Positions 55,934 to 64,000 of a DNA stretch of 64,000 nt are shown piece after piece. A program made the position numbers and the translations under genes. The first letter of the stretch is position 1; every line of letters begins with the position of its first letter. Under the pieces are notes generated by a model. It was not told the origin of the DNA. It ran no database searches and worked only from the letters and a program-made list of their open reading frames with translations. Source of the DNA: Hyperoodon ampullatus (lineage: Eukaryota > Chordata > Mammalia > Artiodactyla > Ziphiidae); contig OX457056.1 of assembly GCA_949752795.1 (NCBI GenBank), positions 91,720,942 to 91,784,941 of the forward strand, written 5' to 3'.

Positions 55934-57755
55934 ATGGTAACAGGAACATACATATCGATAATTACCTTAAACGTGAATGGATTAAATGCTCCAACCAAAA
56001 GGCACAGGCTTGCTGAATGGATACAAAAACAAGATCCATATATATGCGGTCTACAAGAGACCCACTTCAGACCTAAGGACACATACAGACTGAAAGTGAG
56101 GAGATGGAAAAAGATATTCCATGCAAATGGAAATCAAAAGAAAGCTGGAGTAACAATACTCATATCAGATAAAATAGACTTTAAAATAAAGAATGTTACA
56201 AGAGACAAGGAAGAACACTACGTAATGATCAAGGGATCAATCCAAGAAGAAGATATAACAATTATAAATATATGTGCACCCAACATAGGAGCACCTCAAT
56301 ACATAAGGCAAATGCTAACAGCTATAAAAGAGGAAATTGACAGTAACACAATAATAGTGGGGGACTTTAACACCTCACTTACACCAATGGACAGATAAGT
56401 CAAACAGAAAATTAATAAGGAAACACAAGTTTTAATGACACAATAGACCAGATAGATTTAATTGATATTTATAGGACATTCTATCCAAAAACAGCAGATT
56501 ACACTTTCTTCTCAAGTGAGCATGGAACATTCTCCAGGATATATCACGTCTTGGGTCACAAATCAAGCCTCAGTAAATATAAGAAAATTGAAATCATATC
56601 AAGCATATTTTCTGACCACAGTGCTATGAGATTAGAAATCAATTACAGGGGAAAAAAGGTAAAAAACACAAACACATAGAAGCTAAACAATATGTTACTA
56701 AATAACCAAGAGATCACTTAAGAAATCAAAGAGGAAATCAAAAAATATCTAGACAAATGACAATGAAAACACGATGATCCAAAACCTATGGGATGCAGCA
56801 AAAGCAGTTCTAAGAGGGATGTTTATAGCTATACAAGCCTACCTCAAGAAACAAGAAAAATCTCAAATAAAAACCTAACATTACATCTAAAGGTACTAGA
56901 GAAAGAAGAACAAACAAAACCCAAAGTTAGCAGAAGGAAAGAAATCATAAAGGACAGAGCAGAAATAAATGAAATAGAAACAAAGAAAACAATAGCAAAG
57001 ATCAATAAAACTAAAAGCTGGTTCTTTGAGAAGATAAACAAAATTGATAAACCATTAGCTAGACTCATCAAGAAAAAGAGGGAGAGGACTCAAATCAATA
57101 AAATTAGAAATGAAAAAGGAGCAGTTACAACAGACACCGCAGAAATACAAAACATTCTAAGAGACTACTACAAGCAACTCTATGCCAATAAAATGGACAA
57201 CCTGGAAGAAATGGACAAATTCTTAGAAAGGTATAACCTTCCAAGACTGAACCAGGAAGAAATAGAAAATATGAACAGACCAATTACAAGTAATGAAATT
57301 GAAACTGTGATTAAAAATCTTCCAACAAACAAAAGTCCAGGACCAGATGGCTTCACAAGTGACTTCTATCAAACATTTAGAGAAGTGCTAACACCCATCC
57401 TTCTCAAACTCTTCCAAAAAATTGCAGAGAAAGGAAAACTCCCAAACTCATTCTATGAGGCCACCATCACCCTGATACCAAAAGCAGACAAAGGTACAAC
57501 AAAAGAAAGAAAATTACAGACCAATATCACTGATGAATATAGATGCAAAAATCCTCAACAAAATCCTACCAAACAGAATCCAACAACACATTAAAAGGAT
57601 CATACACCATGGTCAAGTGGGATTTATCCCAGGGATGCAAGGATTCTTCAATATATGCAAATCAATCAATGTGATACACCATATTAACAAATTGAAGAAT
57701 AAAAACCATATGATCATCTCAATAGATACAGCAAAAGCTTTTGACAAAATTGACC
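55934..57755 (+). pseudogene. L1 ORF2 (endonuclease plus partial RT), broken
   Basis: ORF2p supplies the nicking endonuclease and reverse transcriptase of L1. 55934-56398 encodes the N-terminal endonuclease: start MVTGTYISIITLNVNG with the Asn motif, LQETHF (catalytic Glu), INICAPN and VGDFNTSL. Stop TAA follows PMDR. Endonuclease C-terminal sequence continues in other frames (HILGHKSSL- and FSDHSAM-like at about 56,550-56,630). 56788-57594 holds the linker and RT N-terminus ([19 protein letters not shown]). 57533-57755 holds [15 protein letters not shown] and [12 protein letters not shown] (RT motif A). The FADD box and C-terminus are deleted. Confidence 0.9.
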
Positions 57756-57970
57756 AGCACAGGGAGATCAGCTCAGTGCTTTGTGACCACCTAGAGGGGT
57801 GGGACAGGGAGGGTAGAGGGAGATGCAAGAGGGAGGAGATATGGGGATATATGTATATGTATAGCTGATTCACTTTGTTATACAGCAGAAACTAACACAA
57901 CAATGTAAAGCAATTATACTCCAATAGAGATGTTAAACAAAAAAATAATAAAATAAATCAATAAATTTTT

Positions 57971-58535
57971 TAAAAATGAATGAGTTTTTGATACATGCAA
58001 AAACACAGGTGAACCTCAAGGCAGAAAAAAAGTGTACATACTCTGATTCCTTTTATATAGAATTCTAGAAAAATGCAAATGTAAACAGAATGACAGAAGA
58101 TCAGTGGTTGCCTAGAAATGAAAGAGGCAAGACAGGGAGGGAGGGAGGAATTAAAAAGGAACACAAGGAAACTTTTTTTTTTTTTTTTTTTGCGGTACGC
58201 GGGCCTCTCACTGTTGTGGCCTCTCCCGTTGCGGAGCACAGGCTCCAGACAGGCAGGCTCAGCGGCCATGGCTCACGGGCCCAGCCGCTCCGCGGCATGT
58301 GGGACCTTCCCGGACCGGGGCACGAACCCATGTCCCCCACATCGGCAGGTGGACTGTCAACCGCTGCGCCACCAGGGAAGCCCCACAAGGAAACTTTTGA
58401 CGGTGATGGATATGTTCATTATCTTGATCGGGGGTGATGGTGTCACAGATGTGTTTTTATGTCAAAATTTATCAAATTGTACACTTAAACTTGGGTAGTT
58501 TATTGTGTTTCAATTATGCCTTAATAAAGCTGTTT
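57971..58535 (+). mobile_element. Old L1M 3' end (segment 3 of 3), split by SINE
   Basis: L1M 3' UTR on the plus strand: GAGTTTTTGATACATGCAAA, GTACATACTCTGATTCCTTT, AGATCAGTGGTTGCCTAG, then after the SINE GAAACTTTTGACGGTGATGG, AAATTGTACACTTAAACTTG and TTATGCCTTAATAAAGCTG. This completes the L1M begun at 52210. Confidence 0.88.
58162..58398 (-). mobile_element. CHR-type SINE (short form) inside L1M, 15-bp TSD
   Basis: The body is 58177-58383, antisense, with perfect CACAAGGAAACTTTT at 58162-58176 and 58384-58398. The reversed A-tail is a T run of about 15. It is one of the best preserved copies (CpGs largely intact), and it sits in the oldest layer of the stack, giving relative ages. Three long frames over it on both strands are artefacts. 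Confidence 0.96.
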
Positions 58536-59837
58536 AAAGAAATAACTATATTTTCCAAAACAAATTAGTGAGAAAAGTGTCATTGCTTGACATTTTTGCA
58601 CATCTGTTTTATGTCATGCTTAATAAAAGACAGCTGGATTCTCATATATGCTTGCTGCATTCAATATGTTGCATTACGTTGTTTTAGTTTACATATATAA
58701 AGAAAACCCATCTTTATACAAATATATGGTTGGAAAAGGGAGATATTTTTCAGATAATTGTGGATATTCTTCCTTGATACCACATCAAAACTTGACAAGT
58801 GGTAGTTTCTTAAATGTTAACTTCAGTGTGGATTAAACCAGATTAATGAATTTTCCATACTCTGTTATATTAAAATCTTTGGATCCATTTTATAGTTTGG
58901 ATGGATCTTTTCCCATGCATGGTTGTACAACAGCATGCATTGGTCACTTAGAAAATATTGGTTCACTGAGTTATGCAGCTCTATCAGATGTTGACACTTT
59001 TCATTTTATATATAATATCATTTTAATCAATATTATATATAAAATGAAATGTATCAACATCTGAAATATCTCTGTGTGTATGTATGTGTGTATATATTTC
59101 AATAACATACCACTGATCTTATCACAAAGTCTTCAAGTATTGGAAAGCTGTCAAATTCTAATTTTCACTTGAAAACTCAAATTTTGTAAATGGCAACAGA
59201 TGCTGTTAGTTGTTTTTCTTGAAATAACAGTCTCATTTCATTTATTTTCTAGAAAATGTCTACCGAACATTCAAATCTAAATAACCACAATTTCTATTTC
59301 AGTCATTCCTTTAAAAAATGGTTTCTCCTAAAGAAAGTGGCTAGTTCAGCCTGCAACTTGGACAATCTCACAGGGGCTTTTCCTTGAGACAATCATTATA
59401 CCTTGGTATGCAGCAAACATACTTCTCATTTCCTAACACCAAATGTCAAAAAGTTATTTACTTAAGGGTTGAGATTTAATATAGTTAGTTTTTACATCAA
59501 GAACATTCTTAAGGGAAACTGGTGATTTTTTTCCTACAAGCGTATGATGGTAAATTAGGCATTAGGTGCAATGCTCATGGTACAGTTTGGTGCCACTGCA
59601 TTAATTTTTGCTACATCATCAGCAGTTTTACTCAGCATTGTTTTGAACTTCTCAGTCCAAATAGTAACAAAGTGAAAAAAAAGTCTCTAGGACCCTCTTG
59701 GGTCCAGAGACCACACTTTAAAAAATGCTGCCTTAGCCTGAAAACACAACTGTTTGTGCTTGACCCATATCATCCTTCCTAGAAATCAGTGCGCCCTTAA
59801 CAAGACTAGCCAAGCTTGAAGAAGCCTGCCTCACTCA
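58536..59837. other. Anonymous AT-rich DNA with palindrome
   Basis: Contains the 79-bp inverted repeat at 58985-59063. Otherwise no gene or named repeat. A patch GGACCCTCTTGGGTCCAGAG near 59,690 recalls hAT-type terminal text but is too short to call; it is itself partly palindromic (GGACCC/GGGTCC). Confidence 0.5.
58985..59063. repeat. Near-perfect palindrome (34-bp arms, 11-bp loop)
   Basis: The left arm 58985-59018 and right arm 59030-59063 are reverse complements with two mismatches. The loop is CATTTTAATCA. Arm ends read CAGATGTTGA and, opposite, CAACATCTG; the inner part is TCATTTTATATATAATAT. It could extrude as a cruciform or, if transcribed, fold into a 79-nt hairpin. It could be a short palindromic MITE, but I see no TA or 8-bp duplication at the edges. 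Confidence 0.9.
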
Positions 59838-60150
59838 TCGCTTAAGAATTTACTGAGTGATTTCTCTGGGCCAGGTCCAATCCTAGGTGCTGAGAATAGT
59901 GAATGCAACCTAAGACTCACACCCTTAGCTCTTACATTCTAAAAGCGATAGACAACAAACAAAAAAGTAGCAAGAATAAGCAAAGTAAATATTTAGGATG
60001 CCTGATGGTGACAAGTGTTATGTAGAAAAAGTAAACACATTTAGGGGATGGAGGGCAGCTTTTTTGAATAGGGTGTCAGGGAAAGCCTCACTGATAGGAT
60101 ATCTGAGTTAAATCCTAAAAGAAGTGAAAGAGCTAACTGTGCCGTAAATT
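59838..60150 (-). mobile_element. L2 LINE 3' end, antisense
   Basis: Reversed L2 landmarks in order: TCTGGGCCAGGTCCAATCCT, AGGTGCTGAGAATAGTG, AGCTCTTACATTCTAAAAGC, GATGGTGACAAGTGTTATGT, AATAGGGTGTCAGGGAAAGC, CTCACTGATAGGATATCTGA. Moderately diverged. Confidence 0.85.
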
Positions 60151-60517
60151 ATTACAAAATAGAAGCACACACATGGGCATGGCAGTAAAGAATCGGGGAG
60201 TTAATACTGTATAATTCTTTGAAGAAGAATGTCCAGTTTTGAAAACTGATGCAACATTGCATAGCAAATATCTACAAGCTTAGGAATTAAATTTTTACCA
60301 CCATCACCTCTGGTGGAAAAGAGCACTATTTTCACATGAAACTTCAGATGAACCACTCATTAATAAGGAAGATTTTAAAATTAATTTTCTTGTGTTAAAA
60401 ATACAGCAATAAAGTATATAAACAGGCATTTTGAATTATAAACATATCATGAAGCCATGTTCAGTTTCTTGTACTATTTCTACAAGTTACAAGAACTGTC
60501 AGAGGAAACATTAAAAT
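60151..60517. other. Anonymous AT-rich spacer
   Basis: No recognised feature before the plus-strand SINE. Confidence 0.45.
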
Positions 60518-60745
60518 GTTATTGTAGGGGCTTCCCTGGTGGCGCAGCGGTTGAGAGTCCGCCTGCCGATGCAGGGGACACGGGTTTGTGCCCTGGTCTG
60601 GGAAGATCCCACATGCCACGGAGCGGCTGGGCCCGTGAGCCATGGCCGCTGAGCTTGTGCGTCCGGAGCCTGTGCTCTGCAGCGGGAGAGGCCACAACAG
60701 TGAGAGGCCCGTGTACTGCATTAAGAAAAAAAAAAAGTTATTATA
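60518..60745 (+). mobile_element. CHR-type SINE (short form), 9-bp TSD
   Basis: The body is 60527-60736, sense strand, with GTTATTGTA at 60518-60526 and GTTATTATA at 60737-60745 (one mismatch). The head has GGCGCAGCGGTTGAG and GGTTTGTGCCC; the tail begins after GTGTACTGCATTAAG, a mutated end compared with GCGTACCGCAAAA in sister copies. The TSD is shorter than usual. Confidence 0.9.
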
Positions 60746-60994
60746 TAAATTTATACTTAAAATTAAATTCAGAATTACACGAAGTAGACTTCTTTGAAGA
60801 GTTAAATCTTTTTAGAAAAATTGTTCTGTGAGAATCATCAACTCTAAATGTATGAAAATTTATATTTTGAAATTACTTATCAAAATGTATCCCAGTTTTG
60901 TTACAAACTATAAAATAATCTTACTAAATCCAGTAACAGATGTGTCAGCAGTAAGATCATTTTCAAAATTAAAGATGATCAAAAACTATTTGCA
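60746..60994. other. Anonymous AT-rich spacer
   Basis: Short AT-rich interval with no recognised feature. Confidence 0.4.
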
Positions 60995-61105
60995 GGAATT
61001 CCCTGGAGGTCCAGTGGTTAGAACTCGGCACTTTCACTCCTGGGGCCCGGGTTCAATCCCTGGTTGGGGAACTAAGATCCTGTAAGCTGCATGGCGCAGC
61101 CAAAA

Positions 61106-61122
<17 letters not shown>
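60995..61122 (+). mobile_element. CHR/Bov-tA-like SINE, shortest form
   Basis: A compact element of about 105 bp plus tail: GGAATTCCCTGGAGGTCCAG, GTGGTTAGAACTCGGCAC, GGGTTCAATCCCTGG (B box), GGGGAACTAAGATCC, CATGGCGCAGCC, then about 20 A. It is a tRNA-like head with almost no extra 3' body. ATTTGCA before the element and GTTTGCA after the following AT tract suggest a degraded TSD. Confidence 0.88.

Positions 61123-61166
<44 letters not shown>
61122..61166 (+). repeat. (AT)n microsatellite in SINE tail
   Basis: About 22 uninterrupted AT units directly follow the A-tail of the preceding SINE, so the microsatellite arose in or beside that tail. Expected to be highly length-polymorphic and cruciform-prone. 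Confidence 0.95.
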
Positions 61167-61169
<3 letters not shown>

Positions 61170-61345
61170 TGCAATCTTGCATTTGCCAGGAGCAACTGAT
61201 ATCTCTTTGAATTATATCAAATGAACTAATAAATGAATTTTCAGAGATGTGAGCCAGAAAAATCTTACCATCAATCAAGATAACACATTAGTCAAGTATT
61301 ATGTGTTACTTTACATAAAAATACAGCACTAAATTTCTTTTTCAG

Positions 61346-61710
61346 TTTGCAAGGGTTTTTTTTGTTTTTTTTTTTAAGGCAGAGGACGGGTGAATTTGAC
61401 CTCTCTCTTTTTTTTTAATTTATTTATTTTTTTATTTTTGGCTGTGTTGGGTCTTTGTTTCTGTGCAAGGGCTTTCTCTAGTTGTGGCAAGCGGGGGCCA
61501 CTCTTCATTGCGGTGCGCGGGCCTCTCACTATCGTGGCCTCTCGTTGCGGAGCACAGGCTCCAGACACACAGGCTCAGTAGTTGTGGCTCACGGGCCTAG
61601 TTGCTCTGCGGCATGTGGGATCTTCCCAGACCAGGGCTCGAACCCGTGTCCCCTGCATTAGCAGGCAGATTCTCAACCACTGCGCCACCAGGGAAGCCCC
61701 ATTTTGCAAG
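61346..61710 (-). mobile_element. CHR-type SINE (long/short mosaic) with possible 3' transduction
   Basis: The SINE proper is about 61408-61700, antisense, with reversed tail TTTTTTTTTAATTTATTTAT. On the far side of that tail lies a 32-bp non-SINE segment (61376-61407) and then a second T run (61355-61375). TTTGCAAG occurs outside both ends (61346-61353 and 61703-61710). The body shares modules with the long form (CTAGTTGTGGCAAGCGGGGG) and with the short form (GCGCGGGCCTCTCACTATCG), so it is intermediate in structure. Confidence 0.85.
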
Positions 61711-62684
61711 TTTTTGTTACTCATGTATCACTCTTACCCCTATTAAATTTTATAAGTAAAAAAAATGTTTTTCATGGAAAAAATTTTCTGTTTTAGTAAC
61801 ATTAACAGAACTTTTCCCCTAGTTTTTTAACAAACAGCGCTTGTCTGACCAAAAAAAAAACCTGACAAAGTTGTTGCTGGATCTCAGGGTACTCTAACCA
61901 GAAGCATACTTCAGACTCTCCACATGGTCCACAAACCAACAGGGCAGTGACTGTATCAGGGCCTTATCTTCGGGTGCCCCTAAATTAATACTGAGTACGG
62001 CACAGTCACAGGGATATCTTGGCTTCTTTTACAGGCAATGCCAGGACACTCAGAAACTATTTTTCAAAGGATATTCATTTGAGTATGGAGACTAAATAAA
62101 TAAACCAATTGTCACACATGTTTTATTTAACTATGACCACACCCATCTCAGAGTATGGATATTTTTTCCATGCAGGAGTAGTCTGACTCACGACCAATAC
62201 AAATGTCATTGACTGAGGTCAAAGTGTAATGAAGAAACTTATTCACTAGATCTATAGGTTCCAGCTGTAGTCTAAATGAGAGCCAGACAAGTCTGGGCAC
62301 ATTTGGCAAATTGGCTGGGTGTGTCTGCCAAGTATTGACTGGCAGGAGAATGGGAGGCCTCCCAGGAGAACTCATTCTGGGAAAAGAAGATGCTGTATAA
62401 AAACAGCTAAGTTCAATAAAGCATCTGTAGTGACTGGAGAGGAGGTGTGGCTCTGTTTCAAGCATGGTGATTGTAACTCGGCTCCCTCTCTGGTCTAACC
62501 CCATAGCTGGGTCCTAGGGTTAAGAAGAGGACAGTAAAAACTGTAATAGCTATTTAGCTAAACTATGTGATTGGAGCCTAAGCAGCACTAGTCAGGGCAC
62601 CATTAACAGAGTGTGGCACAATGGAAGTGCAGACAAACATATAGTGAGAGGTGGTGGAAGGGCATGGGTCTCCATCCACTTTCC
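61711..62684. other. Anonymous DNA with an LTR-like TATA/AATAAA pair
   Basis: No named repeat is recognised. TATAAAAA at 62396-62403 is followed 12 bp later by AATAAA at 62415-62420, a spacing typical of LTRs rather than host genes. An A tract is at 61,851-61,860. The 118-codon minus-strand frame (62148-62504) has no domain. Confidence 0.4.
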
Positions 62685-62790
62685 TTTACCTTCAGTCTGT
62701 TCTCCAACCAGCAGCAAGAGGAATCTTTACAAAACAAATCAAACAACCTCTGCCTAGAGCCCTTCAGATTGCTATAAGGACACAGTTTAT
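62685..62790 (+). mobile_element. Possible L2 ORF2 fragment
   Basis: TCTGTTCTCCAACCAGCAGC, AAGAGGAATCTTTACAAAAC, AAATCAAACAACCTCTGCC and TAGAGCCCTTCAGATTGCT parallel the L2 ORF2 block found upstream of its 3' end. Short and diverged. Confidence 0.55.
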
Positions 62791-63500
62791 CTATGGTAAG
62801 ATCTTGGGATGGAGACCAAGCTTAAGTCACAAACATGTACACTAAACTGCTATGCAGAGGACAATGAGGGGAATTAACTGACTCCTAGATAAGACAGAGG
62901 AGAAGAGTGAAGAAATAGGTGCCCCATCCCAAATCATCAGTAGAGTGCCCAGTACCCATGGATGCTTGGTGATGAGGGCACAACCACGGCAGCATTGCTG
63001 GTAGCTGGTGTCCAGGATACAGAGGAGGCCAGAAGAACCTGAGTTCCCCTGACATTTGATGGAAATCCCTGGAAGATCTTTGGACATTCACATACCGTGG
63101 AATGGTGGTGTTCAAATAAATCTCATTTAGATCTCAGAGAATGGGGAGTTCCTGGCTGACATCTGAGATAACACTGAATGAATGGAATGAATGAGGGAAA
63201 GAGGGAACGAATGAATGAATGAATGAAGGCATCAGGTTCTATGAAGCTAGACTGGAGAATTTTATAATTTTATATACTTCAATTCTTATAGAATAGTCTA
63301 GAAGAGTGATGTCTGAGTATCAGATACTCCAAAGTCTCCCCATTTTACTAGAAATACATCTTGATAGTACTTCTTGTACTTTAGCCCTAGATTTCTAGTT
63401 ATTATGAGCCTGAAACATTGAGGTCAACCTTGTCTCCTCTCTTCCCCTCATAACCCACCTCCAAGCTGTCTGTAGATCCTAATGAGTCTGCCTTCAGAAC
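62791..63500. other. Anonymous DNA with short (GAAT)n
   Basis: A (GAAT)n/(GGAAC) patch lies at about 63,175-63,227. Otherwise unassigned. Two overlapping minus-strand frames at 62842-63115 have no domain. Confidence 0.45.
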
Positions 63501-63647
63501 ATATCTAGAGGGAATTCCCTGGCAGTCCAGTGGTTAGGACACGGCGCTTTCACTGCCATGGGTCCAGGATCGATCCCTTGCTGGGAGAACTAAGATCCAT
63601 GCCGTGCGGCCAAAAAAACAAAAAACGAACAAACAAAAATATCTGGA
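63501..63647 (+). mobile_element. CHR/Bov-tA-like SINE, shortest form
   Basis: The body is 63510-63638: GGAATTCCCTGGCAGTCCAG, GGTTAGGACACGGCGC, a mutated B-box GGATCGATCCC, GAGAACTAAGATCCATGC and a tail of A runs with C/G interruptions. Flanks ATATCTAGA (63501-63509) and ATATCTGGA (63639-63647) differ at one base. Same form as 60995. Confidence 0.9.
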
Positions 63648-63831
63648 ATCTAACCACTTCTCACCAGCCCACTGCTAACCCCCTAGTCCAAGCCACCACT
63701 ATCTCTTGCTGGGTTATTGCTGGAGCCTCTTCACTGGTCTCCCTGCTTCCACACTTGCCTTTCTTGGAATCTTCTCAACTCTTTTAAAAGTTGTTAGGTC
63801 AGGCCACTCCCGCTCAAAAGCTTTACCAGTT
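63648..63831 (+). mobile_element. L2 LINE ORF2 fragment
   Basis: CTAGTCCAAGCCACCACTAT, CTCTTGCTGGGTTATTGCTG, TTCACTGGTCTCCCTGCTTC, GGTCAGGCCACTCCCGCTC and AAAAGCTTTACCAG follow L2 ORF2 order on the plus strand. It may begin before the SINE at 63510. Confidence 0.8.
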
Positions 63832-64000
63832 GTTTCTATACCTTAGCTATTGTAAATAATGCTGCTATGAATACAGGAGTGTAGATATCTCTTTGAGATC
63901 ATGATTTTTTTCCTTTGGATATATATCTAGAAGTGGGATTGCTGAATCGTATGATATTTCTATTTTTAATTTCTTGAGGGGGCCCCCATACTGTTTTCCA
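63832..64000 (-). mobile_element. L1 ORF2 C-terminal fragment, cut by window edge
   Basis: Antisense L1 text: TACCTTAGCTATTGTAAATA, ATGCTGCTATGAATACAGGA, TATATCTAGAAGTGGGATTG, CTATTTTTAATTTCTTGAGG and CATACTGTTTTCCA. It is the same ORF2 C-terminal/3' region seen at 141, 3249 and 53741. It starts within ORF2 rather than at the 3' end and continues outside the window. Confidence 0.85.

Larger units (their letters stand above)
54791..57970 (+). mobile_element. Younger L1 with ORF1 and part of ORF2, internally deleted
   Basis: The element has 3' 5'-UTR sequence (54791-54933), ORF1, the inter-ORF region, ORF2 endonuclease and N-terminal RT, then jumps at about 57,752-57,757 from RT motif A to the 3' UTR (CACAGGGAGATCAGCTCAGT). 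It ends at CAATTATACTCCAATAGAG and an A-rich tail. Roughly 2 kb of ORF2 are lost. No TSD is evident on comparing 54,770-54,790 with 57,950-57,980. Frame decay shows it is inactive. Confidence 0.9.

Noticed and set aside
58118..58498. 126-codon plus-strand frame (and 115- and 95-codon overlapping frames)
   Set aside because: They translate the antisense or sense of a short-form SINE. The same peptide words (RHQGSP, PADAGDTGSCPGPG, CGTRASHCCGLS) recur at every SINE in the window.
1..64000. Novel multi-gene system
   Set aside because: Both strands were read for clusters of open frames with shared orientation and spacing. Everything coherent is L1-derived and no host gene or operon is visible.

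Overview
The window is a stretch of mammalian nuclear DNA with no recognisable host gene. It most likely comes from a cetacean. The main clue is the set of young tRNA-derived SINEs. Fifteen copies belong to the CHR-type family of Cetartiodactyla: nine of a roughly 200-bp form whose sense strand opens GGGCTTCCCTGGTGG, four of a longer form and two of a very short form. I saw no ruminant BovB or Bov-A2, pig PRE-1, primate Alu or rodent B1/B2. The whale/dolphin call is an inference from family recognition, not a search result.

Layout. 0-6 kb: a SINE cut by the window edge, an L1 3' end, a SINE with a 17-bp target-site duplication (TSD), a MaLR solo LTR, then an L2 fossil interrupted by one L1 that is itself interrupted by a second L1. 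6-10.8 kb: an old, heavily decayed L1M on the minus strand with a further L1 fragment inside it. 10.8-24 kb: L2, MIR, hAT-Charlie (MER20-like, MER5A-like), MaLR and L1ME fossils in anonymous DNA, plus a minus-strand ERV1-type solo LTR carrying a SINE. 24-43 kb: MIR/L2/MaLR fossils, SINEs, an L1 3' end, related copies of one LTR-like repeat near 32.4, 33.1 and 35.1 kb, and a long polypurine tract. 43-51 kb: a quiet AT-rich block, an L1M on the minus strand with a SINE in it, and MIR. 51.6-58.5 kb: a stack in which a plus-strand L1M contains a minus-strand L1, a younger plus-strand L1 with decayed ORF1 and ORF2, and a SINE. 58.5-64 kb: an almost perfect 79-bp palindrome, L2 pieces, four more SINEs (one seeding an (AT)n microsatellite, one carrying a possible 3' transduction) and an L1 running off the end.

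All long open frames that make sense are remnants of L1 ORF1/ORF2. The remaining frames are antisense readings of SINEs or low-complexity DNA. I found no exon, functional tRNA or rRNA gene, CRISPR array or bacterial-type operon, and no evidence of a new gene system. The interest lies in the insertion history (nested TSDs, deletion-associated L1 insertion, SINE chimeras) and in a few structural motifs. Family names were assigned from memory of consensus features; boundaries of old elements are approximate by tens of bases.
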